Of a stretch of 64,000 nucleotides of DNA, positions 11,768-23,051 are shown one piece after another (positions within the stretch are counted from its first letter, which is position 1; each line of letters starts with the position of its first letter). Origin of the DNA: Notolepis coatsorum (taxonomy: Eukaryota > Chordata > Actinopteri > Aulopiformes > Paralepididae); contig OZ020599.1 in the NCBI GenBank assembly GCA_963971535.1, positions 94,859,897-94,923,896 on the forward strand, written 5' to 3'. The position numbers and the translations under genes were made by a program. The notes beneath the pieces were generated by a model. The model did no database searches. It saw only the letters and a list, made by a program, of their open reading frames with translations, and had not been told where the DNA came from.

Positions 11768-12655
11768 TTTGATCTGACACTGGAAGGGACATGCCTTGAC
11801 AAAGTAGCATCCTATAAATATCTGGGCATATGGATTGATGAAAAGATGGCCTTTGATGTTCATATTGGGAACCTACTGAGAAAACTTAGACCTAAACTGG
11901 GCTTTTTCTTCCGGTTAAAGAAATGTTTCCCGTCTGAAGCCAGGAAGAGAATTGTGCAGAGTTCCTTTGTGTCTGTATTAAACTATGGCGATGTGATCTA
12001 TATGCATGCTCCTTCCTCCCTGCTTAAAAAGCTGGATTCTGCGTACCATACTGCCATACGTTTTGTAACGGGTGCACCGTGCAGGCTCTCGTACCCACCA
12101 CTGCACTTTGTATCGGTCCTTAGGATGGTCCTCTCTGTACCAAAGAAGACAATCACACATGTTGATTTTTATCCTTAAGTCATTGCTAGGTAAGCTGCCC
12201 TTATATATCTCCAGACTTCTGTTCTTTTATACTTGCTTTTTTAATACCAGACGAGCAGCAAATGGGATGCTTTTAAATGTTCCTTTGATGCAGTCAGAGC
12301 TTGGTAAAGCTGCATTCTCCCACTATGCTCCCTTTTTATGGAATACGCTGCAAGTAAAACCTTTTCTAGAGGCACTTCCTACAGTGAATGCTTTTAAAGG
12401 TATGCTACGATTAGCCCTTCATGAAACATGTAACTGTTTTACCTGATGCTATTGCTGATGTGATTATGCTCCTTGCCACTGCACAAATGGCCTTCTGTAT
12501 TTATATTTGAATTGTATGTTTTTTGTTTAATGCCCTGTTTTATGTTGAAACTTGTTGTGTGCCGTGTTGGTCAGGACTCCCTGGAAGAAGATATCTTGTA
12601 TCTCAATGGGACATTCCTGGATAAATAAAGGATACATTTAAATAAAATAAATTAA
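11768..12655 (+). pseudogene. CR1/Rex1-like LINE, C-terminal part, frameshifted
   Basis: Two overlapping frames carry one LINE reading. The first (to about 12,085) has YKYLGIWIDEKMAFDVHIG and VLNYGDVIYMHA. The second (from about 12,072) continues THHCTLYRSLGWSSLYQRR to HETCNCF. The switch marks a frameshift near 12,080. The 3' end carries CTTGTATCTCAATGGGACAT and CTGGATAAATAAAGG, a common fish LINE tail. It abuts the minus-strand LINE end, indicating insertion of one into the other. Confidence 0.85.
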
Positions 12656-13000
12656 ATCTCGGTAGAGGAATTGAAACATGGCCCCTGGTAACTTGTCTGT
12701 TAACAGAAATGGCTATGGGGCGACAATAATATGTACAAGAGGCATGGTTTCCATCTGTGGCCTTGCTCTGCTGGCAGCGGTTTATTCATTCACATTGACT
12801 CATACCACAACAGCTCATGCAGGGACGTGCACAGGACTTTAGAAAGGCAGGTGCCCGAGATGATAAAAGGGCATGAATTATTAAATGCAATGCAAGCGCG
12901 CGTAAGAACAGCTATGGTACATTCAGTTTCACCGATAGATGTCACCAAAACTACATAGTGTCCCTTTAATAACACAATATGCGCTCCAGACCAACAGCTG

Positions 13001-13002
<2 letters not shown>

Positions 13003-13080
<78 letters not shown>
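13003..13080. repeat. (GA)n microsatellite
   Basis: Pure GA of about 39 units inside the hAT element. Confidence 0.98.
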
Positions 13081-13084
<4 letters not shown>

Positions 13085-13407
13085 CCGACCGACCGAGACC
13101 GCATTAACTACCTTGTTTAGTTGAAACGTGGTCCAGGTCAGGAGGGCTTGATGAAGTATTATGTCCACTGTCCCACAGTCACACACTGTTGTCTTGATGT
13201 ATATCCACTGTCCTCCAGACTGCATCCAGCCAAATAGCTTATTGTTAGCACTGTAGCATTGTTGTTGTCAAACTTGTCACCACACAGTCCTGACATTCAC
13301 GAAGTCAAAAACTAATAGTGCTTGCCTATTGGTGCTAAGAACAGCAGGGCGGGTGCAAGCCGTGTGACGTAATTGGCAGACTCGACTGTCAATCAAAATT
13401 ATTCTGT

Positions 13408-13409
<2 letters not shown>

Positions 13410-13462
<53 letters not shown>
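13410..13462. repeat. (GA)n microsatellite
   Basis: A second pure GA tract inside the same hAT element, followed by an A run at about 13,628-13,647. Confidence 0.98.
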
Positions 13463-13465
<3 letters not shown>

Positions 13466-14022
13466 GCTGCGTGATTTTCCAGGCAGCAGCAGACGTGTTT
13501 TTGGAAGGACCTATTATTTACAAGAGGGGTGGCATTTCTCTTTCTTTACCTAATATTTAGATTCTATCGTGACATCTTTCATTTGGAAGGGCAGGGCAGT
13601 ATATCTATATGTGCAACAGTAAAAAGAAAAAAAAAAAAAAAAAAAAAGAGGGTGGCATAAAAAGGGCACTTTCTAATGAAAAATGAAAAAGGCAGGTGCC
13701 CGGGCACCCCTTCACCCCTATGTATGCACGTGCCTGAGCTCATGTGTTCTCCTCTCCGGGAGAGGCATGTGTGGGAAGAAGAAAAAGTAGGAGGGAACCA
13801 AGACTTATATACTCCCCAACCTGGCGTAGACACTGCTGTAGTCCGCGAATCACTGACGTTCCTAAACATCTAACTAGCTAACTAACTACTCCAGCTCACA
13901 CTCTCTGGGGGAATAATGTCCGTGAAATAGGCAACTTTTAGCCGTGGTCAGAATGCCTGTGGGGAATACATTTAAAACGTAACAGGAAGTGACGCACAAT
14001 GCCTAAACACTGTCTTCCACCT

Positions 14023-14103
14023 CTTCTTCTTCTTCTTCTTCTTCTTCTTCTTCTTCTTCTTCTTCTTCTTCTTCTTCTTCTTCTTCTTCTTCTTCTTCTT
14101 CTT
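14023..14103. repeat. (CTT)n microsatellite
   Basis: About 27 trinucleotide units. The poly-Leu and poly-Arg ORFs here are artefacts. The surrounding 13,745-14,274 shows no other feature. Confidence 0.98.
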
Positions 14104-14274
14104 GTAAGTTTCCGGCGGACTACGCGTCTAGGCGTATTGCCGCCCTCCACAGGACAGAGGGAGCACTGCATTCAACCCCATACAAAACAGACAGAGACAT
14201 AAAAGGCAAAGTGGGGCAAGGGGATACATTTGAGCTGCAGCAAAATAGATTGAATGGGATTGGGGGGAGATGGA

Positions 14275-14530
14275 GATTGGATTTATGACATACCAGATTT
14301 ACAAATACAGTACTGTTTGTGGTACAAAAAGAATTAAAAAGAAAAAGAAAAAGAAGAGAATATATCCATTTGACGAAGAGACTGTACATTGTAGTTGGTG
14401 GGGTGGGGGGGGGGGGGGTTGGGTAGGTGGGGTGGGGTGGGGGAGGCGGACTGTACATTGGAGGTGGTTGGGTGGGGCGGGGGGTGGGTAGGCGGGGGGG
14501 GGGGGGTAACTGTACATTGGATTATCGACG
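14275..14530 (-). mobile_element. LINE 3' UTR fragment with G-rich minisatellite
   Basis: GACATACCAGATTTACAAAT and ACAGTACTGTTTGTGGTAC match the 3' UTR of the LINE family at 4,107-5,640. The fragment contains the same CTGTACATTGGAGGTGGTTG minisatellite (14,385-14,520) with poly-G runs. Confidence 0.75.
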
Positions 14531-14744
14531 AAACCTTACTAGGTCCAAGAAGAGGGTCTTGTGTATTACTGTATCCCCCAGGCCATCAGAACACTGAACT
14601 CTCCATCTCACAATGTGAACTTGGTTAATTATATTAACGTATAGCAGGTAATATAAAGTTTACCATAATGCTTCTAATAATTTAAATTAGATATGTACAA
14701 TTGCAAAAATTGCACAAGTTCTTGAGGATACTACATATATGCAG

Positions 14745-14822
14745 TGAAAGGGTTAACATACTGTGTATTGTCGCAGTGAAAGGGTTAACCGTTTGGTAGT
14801 GTGGCAGTGAAAGGGTTAACAA
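14745..14822. repeat. GTGAAAGGGTTAA palindromic repeat units
   Basis: Three units of GCAGTGAAAGGGTTAAC-type sequence, each ending at a TTAA. The same motif clusters at 16,990, 17,965, 31,445, 42,374 and 62,795. Units read CCCTTTCACTACCACAC in the other orientation. Confidence 0.8.
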
Positions 14823-14830
14823 TTGTGTGT

Positions 14831-14880
14831 ATTGAGCTGTACTGTACTGTACCCATTATGCAATCTGTTAATAAAAAATG
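14831..14880 (+). mobile_element. LINE 3' terminus
   Basis: TGAGCTGTACTGTACTGTAC ... CAATCTGTTAATAAA is the 3' end of the LINE family seen at 48,748 and 49,330. Confidence 0.7.
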
Positions 14881-14892
14881 TCCATCAAGGCT

Positions 14893-15445
14893 AGGCTAAA
14901 ATCAGTCTAGAATGGGGTGAAAAGTGAAAGTTTGGTAGACGTCTATTCTAGACGTGTTTTGAACGTCTAAGCTTAGACGTGTTTTGAACGTCTAAGCTTA
15001 GACGTTGTTTCAACGTCATGACATAGACGTCTAAAATCAGTCTAAAGTGGGGTGAAAAGTGAAAGTTTGGTAGACGTCTAAGCTTAGACGTTTTTTGAAC
15101 GTCTATGTTTAGACGTTGTTTCAACGTCATGACATAGACGTCTAAAATCAGTCTAGAATGGGGTGAAAAGTGAAAGTTTGGTAGACGTCTATTCTAGACG
15201 TGTTTCGAACGTCTAAGCTTAGACGTGTTTTGAACGTCTAAGCTTAGACGTTGTTTCAACGTCATGACATAGACGTCTAAAATCAGTCTAAAGTGGGGTG
15301 AAAAGTGAAAGTTTGGTAGACGTCTAAGCTTAGACGTGTTTTGAACGTCTAAGCTTAGACGTGTTTTGAACGTCTAAGCTTAGACGTTTAAACAATGTCT
15401 AAAATGGGGTGAAAAGTGAAAGTTTGGTAGACGTCTAAGCTTAGA
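14893..15445. repeat. Palindrome-rich tandem array (TAGACGTCTAAGCTTAGACG)
   Basis: Higher-order repeats combine AAATCAGTCTA, GGGGTGAAAAGTGAAAGTTT and several copies of TCTAAGCTTAGACGT, which is itself palindromic around AAGCTT. Copies vary slightly in number of sub-units. Extensive hairpin potential. Confidence 0.92.
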
Positions 15446-15480
15446 CAAGATTCTCCTGGGCTAAATGAGAGCTATGGATA

Positions 15481-15520
<40 letters not shown>

Positions 15521-15748
15521 CAGAAGAACGTTCAGACATGTTATTTAATCATGCAGGATTGTGATCAGTCAGGTTTCCCAGCACTATCAGCGCCACCTGC
15601 TGATCAAATGGCAAACCATCTGCACAGCAGACTCACCATGGTCTTTTAAACGTCTTTTCAACGTAAAATTGCTCAGAGGGCAGCTTCCCCATTACACTCG
15701 CCTCCCTAAACTCACGCCCCTCAGGACATCTGGGTCACATCTGCATGT

Positions 15749-16195
15749 GCATATTTTTCATATTTGGAGATGTTAATGCATTGAAATAATATACTTAGTG
15801 CATAGTTTAAAATACGTCTAAGCTTAGACAAGATTATCCTGGGCTAAATGCGAGAGATGGATAGACGTCACATAAAATCTTCGAAAATATCATGCTCATA
15901 TATTTGTAGGTGCGTTTACAGGACGTCTGTGGTTCATATTTTTCATATTGGGAGATGTTAATGCATTGAAATAATATACTTAGTGCATAGTTTAAAATAC
16001 GTCTAAGCTTAGACAAGATTATCCTGGGCTAAATGCGAGAGATGGATAGACGTCACATAAAATCTTCGAAAATATCATGCTCATATATTTGTAGGTGCGT
16101 TTACAGGACGTCTGTGGTTCATATTTTTCATATTGGGAGATGTTAATGCATTGAAATAATATACTTAGTGCATAGTTTAAAATACGTCTACAAAA
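15749..16195. repeat. 185-bp tandem duplication, about 2.4 copies
   Basis: The block containing TACGTCTAAGCTTAGACAAG ... CATATTGGGAGATGTTAATG is repeated with period 185 and essentially no divergence between the two complete copies. This indicates a recent duplication. Small ORFs recur with the same period and are not genes. Confidence 0.95.
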
Positions 16196-16266
16196 AAACA
16201 CGATTTGGCTCGGTTATACGAGAGCTATGCAGAAACGCTTGGTTGAAAAGACGTCTTTTGCTCACT

Positions 16267-16312
16267 GGGTTGTATGCCGTGACAAATAAAACTCTTGACT
16301 TGACTTGACTCT
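16267..16312 (+). mobile_element. LINE 3' tail
   Basis: TGTATGCCGTGACAAATAAA then CTTGACTTGACTTGACT matches the tail of the LINE at 56,480-57,470. Confidence 0.7.
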
Positions 16313-16455
16313 AATGCATCCATGCCACTGTTCTCAACCTCAGGTCAGGGAGTACTCAAGCATGTGCCTGTTCCTAATAATCCATTGTCTTCTCAGTTTA
16401 ATGATCAATATTATTAAACTCTGATTAAACAATGCATTGTTAAATAATAATAATG

Positions 16456-16456
16456 T

Positions 16457-16539
<83 letters not shown>
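16456..16539. repeat. (ACT)n microsatellite
   Basis: A trinucleotide tract followed by a short AAT run. The flanks (16,313-16,989) hold no other recognised feature. Confidence 0.97.
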
Positions 16540-16989
16540 ATAATAATAATAGTAATAAAAGGCTAGTTGAACCTCAAAAAGCAATGTTCTGTCTGTCAAT
16601 AAAGGTCCTTATTGGTAGAGATACTGCATCATTCTGAAAGGATCTGTAAAAGAAAAAACAGTCTATCATGGACAGAAAATATGATTCCTTAGTAATATGC
16701 TAAATCACAAAAGGCAGCTGCTTAGTGGAAACCTCTGTATGGACCTACTGTTAATATTTGAGGCCGCTCTTTGATGTTCTCTCCTGTGGACGCTGCTAAT
16801 TCAAGAGGGCTCTTTCATCTCTTGGCTCTAAACGAGGCCAAATGTGCCCCTGCTACAAGACCAGCAGCCCTCAATACTCAGGTGACATGGAAACAATCGC
16901 AGAAGCTGTGCCCAAGTCCACCGTCTGGCAATTAAACTGATAGTGTATCTATAGTCGAGGGGGTTGTTGTTTGTGTCGTTCTCGGGGGC

Positions 16990-17085
16990 TTTAACCCTTT
17001 CACTACCACACACTACAGAAGGTTAACCCTTTCATACCACACTACAGACGGTTGTTGTTTGTGTCGTTTGGGGGCTTTAACCAGG
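16990..17085. repeat. CCCTTTCACTACCACAC repeat units with GTTGTTTGTGTCGTT spacer
   Basis: Units of the TTAACCCTTTCACTACCAC family. The intervening GGTTGTTGTTTGTGTCGTT occurs several times, and also at 18,060, so this is a small local array. Confidence 0.75.
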
Positions 17086-17489
17086 GATGCGTTGTGATGG
17101 GACATGGTTGCACATCGTGCAACCATGCTTTTGTGAGCAAAAGCGTGTGCACACACATGCACGGATGTGCACGCGCGTGCACACAGGGATGCACTGCACT
17201 CGACTGATGCGCCAAATTCGCTAAGTACTTTGCATATCAATAGCGCCGGTCGTCAGGTGTGTTCAAATACGTTCTCAGATACATTCACACAAAACTTGTG
17301 AACGAAATGTGTTACATTCCATTCGTAGAGGCAATTAGGCACTGTCTTTAGTCTTATGCGAGGGAACATTTATGCGCATGCATGGGAGCATGCGCACGCG
17401 CCCGGGAGCACGCGTGCACGTGGCGTCATTAGTGTGCGTGCACCCAGTGTTGAAATGAGCAACGCAACACACTTTATAATTGCATTGTG
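17086..17489. other. GC-alternating, purine-pyrimidine rich tract
   Basis: Short runs such as GTGCACGCGCGTGCACAC and CATGCGCACGCGCCCGGGAG are strongly alternating purine-pyrimidine. That is compatible with Z-DNA formation but proves nothing. No gene was seen. Confidence 0.4.
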
Positions 17490-17955
17490 TACAGCGCAAG
17501 TACTCACACACATTCAACCAGAGGGGCAAGAGGTGGATTGATTAATTTACCTCTACCTAAGTCAAATTTTATGAAAAGGGCAGTATTTTATAGGGCGATA
17601 GTATCCTGGAACTGTCTTCCCAGAGATGTTAGGAACATCAAAGAAAAGGCTAGTTTTAAAATAAATCTTAAACGCTATTTACACTTGCACACACAATAAC
17701 ATTTTGTATTCAGCACAGCTGGAATACATGCACACCCTGATAAATTGTTTTATTTTGGTATAACTGGATTTTATCTCTTGTTTTTTCATCTCCTGTTTTA
17801 CATTTCTTTTTGTCTATGATACATGTTTTTACTCTATATTCTATGATTAATTGTCTTTGTGATATATGCTAGGTGTATGTTATCATGTATGTTGTTGGAC
17901 CCCAGGAAGACTAGCTGCCGCTAAGGCGTCAGCTAATGGGGATCCGTTTAAATAA
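17490..17955 (+). mobile_element. LINE 3' end
   Basis: A short C-terminal reading (AVFYRAIVSWNCLPRDVRNI ... KINLKRYLHLHTQ) precedes a 3' UTR ending GGACCCCAGGAAGACTAGCT ... CTAATGGGGATCC with AATAAAC. It is the same family as the minus-strand copy at 11,385. Confidence 0.75.
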
Positions 17956-17964
17956 ACAAAAAAA

Positions 17965-18138
17965 CACTGGCTTTAACCCTTTCACTACCACACTACAGAA
18001 GGTTAACCCTTTCACTACCACACTACAGAAGGTTAACCCTTTCAATACCACACTACAGATGGTTGTTGTTTGTGTCATTCGGGGGGGCTTTAACCCTTTC
18101 ACTACCACACTACTGTGGTAGTGAAAGGGTTAATTGGT
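17965..18138. repeat. Cluster of CCCTTTCACTACCACAC units with a perfect palindrome
   Basis: Four forward units, each starting at TTAA, then an inverted unit. CTACCACACTACTGTGGTAG joins the last two into a palindrome of about 50 bp bounded by TTAA. Confidence 0.85.
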
Positions 18139-18530
18139 CTATAAGCTACAGTGTGGTTTTCTGGAACGATCGTTTTGAACGTTCAGTGGAGATGGCGACT
18201 GCTGCCGACGACCGGAGAGATGTGGCTGCAGTTCAGGCAAACCGTGGGTGGATGATGTGGGAGAAGAAGATATGATGTTTTTTTTTTTTTTTTTTTTTTT
18301 ATTTCAAACCTTCATTAAAACTCGAACGGCTAGGGCGGCCGGGTAGCGCAGCGGACTAAGCGTCTGCCTACCACCACAGAGACAGTGGGATCGAATCCAG
18401 CTGTGGTGCTTCCGGGTTGGCCGACCGTCCATATACGGGTGGGAAACCCGGCGAGGGTGGGTCCTGGTCGTTGTAAACAGCGACTCCTACAGTTCGGTCG
18501 GGGCGCCTGCACAGCAAGGGAAGGATCTAA

Positions 18531-19699
18531 GGCTAAGGTTAGACTAGTGTATTCCTGTCGTTTTTTTATACGTTTTTGACGACGTATCATGTCCTATCTA
18601 CACAGAAACGCGTTTTTTGGCGTTTTTTTGTGGATACGGCTGAAACGCAAAATTGTGTTTGCGTTTGGAGATACGCAAAAAAAACGCCAGGAATACAGCG
18701 TGTAGTCAGCACGGAGCAGTTGTTGCGAAAACGCCCATGCGCAGTAGATACCATCTGCGTGCCCTTCCTGTGTACAGTGTGTGTGAAATTGGGACAGAGC
18801 TCCGTGTCCCAAATAGCTTCAGCTACCATGTGTTGTCAAGTTATTGTTATAAGGACCCCAGTCCAAGCTACAACAGTCTGCATTCCCTTAACAATTGTTT
18901 GTATTGAGCCGTATTGTATTGTACCCATATGCAATATGTTAAATAAAGTTTACATCCATTCATTCTGCTAGCATTACCGATTGCATGAACTGGCTAACGT
19001 GAGCTATCAGGATTCAGACCCTGTTAGCTCAGAGTTCCTCTTTCAACTTAACAAGCATTAAACAAAATGGCCCAGTCATCTATTCACCTTTGTTTAATAC
19101 ACACAGCGTTGTCTCTAATGTTATCTAACTACTGATAGCTCGCGATATCATCAGTTTCATGCTGGCTAAGTAGCGTGAGCTAACGTTAGCTTCTAGCCAC
19201 AATGCTATATTATTATAATGGCATACTCCATTGACGTTAGCATGCAGCTAACAATGCTACCGATCGTTTTTAGACTAAACTATCTGCTCTTGGTGGTCAC
19301 TTGTGTTGATGTTAGTTTTGTTTCATCAACAAATGACAGGCAGAACACACAGTGAATGTATCCGTTTTGTTTATTGCACTTTTATTAGGCTTTGCTGAAA
19401 AATTATTGCTGCATTGAGTAAACAAGATGGTGGCGCGGCATAGGCTGCCTTGTTGACATTTTCTTTGGACATTCCACCAGGAAGTGTATTGGCACATTCG
19501 TTCTGATTGGTTGAAATTGCCTTCATGTTTGCCACCTACTGCCACCTACTGCTTTGGCAGTGTACTACATCAGTGTGCTTGGCTGACAAAAACGAAAAAA
19601 AAACGAAAGTGTGACTCGAGGCGCATGACGTCGCGGCGATACGCGGCGATGCGTATAAGAAAACAATACGAAGATGATACGAAAGGTGTAACCTCAGCC
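18531..19699. mobile_element. PIF/Harbinger-like non-autonomous element, 1,169 bp
   Basis: Termini GGCTAAGGTTAGAC (left) and the complement of GGCTGAGGTTAC (right) flank it, with 3-bp target duplication TAA (18,528-18,530; 19,700-19,702). The SINE sequence is continuous across the gap once one TAA is removed. The interior has AACGCGTTTTTTGGCG-type sequence and a LINE 3' tail near 18,880-18,960. There is no transposase. Confidence 0.85.
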
Positions 19700-19747
19700 T
19701 AAGAGAGGTAGTGTGACCTTCCACACGTTACACTCTCCCAGTGAGAG

Positions 19748-20950
19748 TGTGAGGTTCGCCTGTTCCCTGGACCTTTAATTCCCTGTCTCCTCACCTCACC
19801 AGCCCCCACCCTCGCGTTGTTTACTCTCCTCTGCTCTTCAACAGCCCACACCCTTGGACTAACTTTCACAGCTGTGATAAGTTATGATTAGCGCCCCAGA
19901 GGGCTTTAAATACCTGGACTTCCCCTCCAGTCCTCGTGGGGTCGTTCTGTAACAGTTTCTGTATCTTATGCTACCATCTACCGCCACGCTCCTGGTGAGA
20001 CATCGTCATCGCTCTCTATTCTTCCACAGGAGGATTCCTTTGTTCTCACTGGGAGACGTTGTGCCATTCATCACCACCTGTCGTCCTTTGCCTGGAGTGG
20101 GACACAGACTGCGCTCTCTAATTCTCTACGGGAGGTTTTCCAGTGTCCCACTCCAGACGTCTAGCCGGCGCGCTCCAACTCCAGACGCGCTCCTACTCCA
20201 GACGCGCTCCAACTCCAGACGCGCTCCTACTCCAGACGCGCTCCTACTCCAGACGCGCTCCAACTCCAGACGCGCTCCTACTCCAGACGCGCTCCTACTC
20301 CAGACGCGCTCCACTCCAGACCCCGAGCCGGCGCGCTCTTCAAGCCGGCGCGCTCCTACTCCAGACGCGCATCGCTTCCTAATCCTCTACGGGAGGATGC
20401 GTCTCTCCGAGCCGGCGTGCTCTTCTAGCCGGCGCGCTCCTACTCCAGACGCGCTCCACTCCAGACCCCGAGCCGGCGCGCTCTTCTAGCCGGCGCGCTC
20501 CTACTCCAGACGCGCATCGCTTCCTAATCCTCTACGGGAGGATGCGTCTCTTCGCTTCCGAGGAGGATCTCCTTGCCAGGCCTCCGTCGTCTGAACCCTG
20601 CCTTCCCTGTAAGCAGCTCTGGCCCTCGCCCTGTCCAAGGCCTTAACCCTGTTTTCTCTGTCCCTGTCTCCAGCCCGCCTCCCCGGGCCTCTGTCCCTGT
20701 TCCCCTCTCCAGTGCCCCTGTTCCTGCCCTGTCCTTTTGCCCTGGCCCTGTCCCTTAGCCTTCCCCTTAGCCTGCTCGCCTCTTAAAGGCACAGTGCCAC
20801 ATTTTTCCCTATTTCTTTGTTCCAGTGTTTTTGTGTTCTCCCTTAAAGGGACAGTGCCGCTTTTTGTTTGTGTTGAATAAATGCCCTGTTTTGGCTTACT
20901 CTCATACCTGTCTTGTGTTGTGCGATTGGGGTCGGTTACAAACCATAACA
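19748..20950 (+). mobile_element. LTR copy 1 (1,203 bp)
   Basis: TGTGAGG...CATAACA. A TATA-like TTTAAATA is at about 19,905 and AATAAA at 20,876-20,881, giving plausible U3, R and U5 order. Between them lies a CTCCAGACGCG minisatellite with GAGCCGGCGCGCTC blocks. The 173-residue ORF here (19,968-20,489) recurs in every LTR and is repeat-derived. Confidence 0.93.
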
Positions 20951-21848
20951 GTACGACCTGACCAGTCGACGACCCCAGCCAGTACAGACAGTGTATGTTG
21001 AGTTTGCCCTTTTTTGTTCCCTCTAACCCACTCTAGCTCCCTCAAGCTCCGTTTAGTTTCCCCTGTTAGTTCCCCTGTTGACTCCCCTGTTAGCTTCCCT
21101 GTTAGCTCCCCTGTTAGCCTGTTAGTCTCCCCTGTTAGCTTCCCTGTTAGCCTCGTTAGCTCCCCTGCAGCTTGCCAGGCCTCTACTACCAGCATGGCCC
21201 CAGTCTGCTAGCTTAGCCCCGGCTGCTAGCACAGCCTCTATGTTAATGCAGCCCTTGCAGCTAGCATAGGCCCTGTAGCTAGCCATGCCCAGGCAGCTAA
21301 CCCGGTCCCTCTCCTTGGCCTCCACTTTTTGTGTAGTTTTCCCCACTGCTAGGACTGCCCTTTCAGCTCGCAAGGTCAGTTTCCCCACTGCTAGGACTGC
21401 CCCTTCAGCTAGCAAGGTCAGTTTTCCCCACTGCTAGGACTGCCCCTTCAGCTAGTAAGGTCAGTTTCCCCACTGCTAGGACTGCCCCTTCAGCTAGCAA
21501 GGTCAGTTTCTCCCCGCTGCTAGGACTGCCTCTTCAGCTAGCAAGGTCAGTTCCCCACAGTTAGGACTGTCCTTCCAGCTAGCTTGTTCTCTCATGCTGG
21601 TCCAGCCCTGTCTGCTAGCCTAGCTCCGGCAGCTAGCGCAGCCTCTATGTTAATGTAGCAGTACAGCTAGCATAGGCCCTGTAGCTAGCAGTGCCCTGGC
21701 AGCTACCCTGTCCCTCTGCTGGCCCCACTTTTGGTGTAGCTTCCCCTGCTAGCATGGCCCAATTTTTTTGTTTGTTGCCTTGTCATGTCCTCTGCCCCTC
21801 TGTCTGTATTTTTGGGTCGCCCGGTGGCTCCCGTGGAGGGGGGGGTAC
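20951..21848 (+). mobile_element. Internal region 1 (898 bp), non-coding
   Basis: It begins GTACGACCTGACCAGTCGAC, where a primer-binding site would lie, though no tRNA match was recognised. It ends CCCGTGGAGGGGGGGGTAC, a good polypurine tract next to the LTR. In between are CCCTGTTAGCTCC repeats and about six units of a roughly 43-bp motif (CCCACTGCTAGGACTGCCCC) at about 21,345-21,590. No retroviral-type domains were found. Confidence 0.9.
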
Positions 21849-23051
21849 TGTGAGGTTCGCCTGTTCCCTGGACCTTTAATTCCCTGTCTCCTCACCTCAC
21901 CAGCCCCCACCCTCGCGTTGTTTACTCTCCTCTGCTCTTCAACAGCCCACACCCTTGGACTAACTTTCACAGCTGTGATAAGTTATGATTAGCGCCCCAG
22001 AGGGCTTTAAATACCTGGACTTCCCCTCCAGTCCTCGTGGGGTCGTTCTGTAACAGTTTCTGTATCTTATGCTACCATCTACCGCCACGCTCCTGGTGAG
22101 ACATCGTCATCGCTCTCTATTCTTCCACAGGAGGATTCCTTTGTTCTCACTGGGAGACGTTGTGCCATTCATCACCACCTGTCGTCCTTTGCCTGGAGTG
22201 GGACACAGACTGCGCTCTCTAATTCTCTACGGGAGGTTTTCCAGTGTCCCACTCCAGACGTCTAGCCGGCGCGCTCCAACTCCAGACGCGCTCCTACTCC
22301 AGACGCGCTCCAACTCCAGACGCGCTCCTACTCCAGACGCGCTCCTACTCCAGACGCGCTCCAACTCCAGACGCGCTCCTACTCCAGACGCGCTCCTACT
22401 CCAGACGCGCTCCACTCCAGACCCCGAGCCGGCGCGCTCTTCAAGCCGGCGCGCTCCTACTCCAGACGCGCATCGCTTCCTAATCCTCTACGGGAGGATG
22501 CGTCTCTCCGAGCCGGCGTGCTCTTCTAGCCGGCGCGCTCCTACTCCAGACGCGCTCCACTCCAGACCCCGAGCCGGCGCGCTCTTCTAGCCGGCGCGCT
22601 CCTACTCCAGACGCGCATCGCTTCCTAATCCTCTACGGGAGGATGCGTCTCTTCGCTTCCGAGGAGGATCTCCTTGCCAGGCCTCCGTCGTCTGAACCCT
22701 GCCTTCCCTGTAAGCAGCTCTGGCCCTCGCCCTGTCCAAGGCCTTAACCCTGTTTTCTCTGTCCCTGTCTCCAGCCCGCCTCCCCGGGCCTCTGTCCCTG
22801 TTCCCCTCTCCAGTGCCCCTGTTCCTGCCCTGTCCTTTTGCCCTGGCCCTGTCCCTTAGCCTTCCCCTTAGCCTGCTCGCCTCTTAAAGGCACAGTGCCA
22901 CATTTTTCCCTATTTCTTTGTTCCAGTGTTTTTGTGTTCTCCCTTAAAGGGACAGTGCCGCTTTTTGTTTGTGTTGAATAAATGCCCTGTTTTGGCTTAC
23001 TCTCATACCTGTCTTGTGTTGTGCGATTGGGGTCGGTTACAAACCATAACA
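21849..23051 (+). mobile_element. LTR copy 2
   Basis: Nearly identical to copy 1, with the same TATA-like and AATAAA positions offset by 2,101. Confidence 0.93.

Larger units (their letters stand above)
12820..13736. mobile_element. Non-autonomous hAT element (family ACGTGCACA), 917 bp
   Basis: Inverted relative to the copy at 4,746. It starts CAGGGACGTGCACAGGACTT and ends GTATGCACGTGCCTG, flanked by the 8-bp duplication AGCTCATG (12,812-12,819 and 13,737-13,744). The extra length comes largely from two (GA)n tracts and a poly-A run. No transposase is present. Confidence 0.92.
14881..16266. mobile_element. TAGACGT-rich DNA element with internal tandem arrays (putative)
   Basis: The right end reads AAAAGACGTCTTTTGCTCACTG; its complement CAGTGAGCAAAAGACGTC looks like a DNA-transposon terminus, but no matching left terminus or target duplication could be fixed. 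The interior has two arrays: 14,893-15,445, units rich in TAGACGTCTAAGCTTAGACG, and 15,749-16,195, a 185-bp unit. A (CA)n run lies at 15,484-15,518. No transposase is seen. Confidence 0.55.

Noticed and set aside
18188..18275. Short + reading MATAADDRRDVAAVQANRG as a possible exon
   Set aside because: It ends in a stop next to a poly-T run, has no recognised family and no donor; possibly a transposon remnant.
19968..20489. 173-residue ORF repeated at 22,069, 24,170 and 26,271
   Set aside because: It lies in the LTR minisatellite and recurs only because the LTR is repeated; Arg/Pro/Ser readout of CTCCAGACGCG units.
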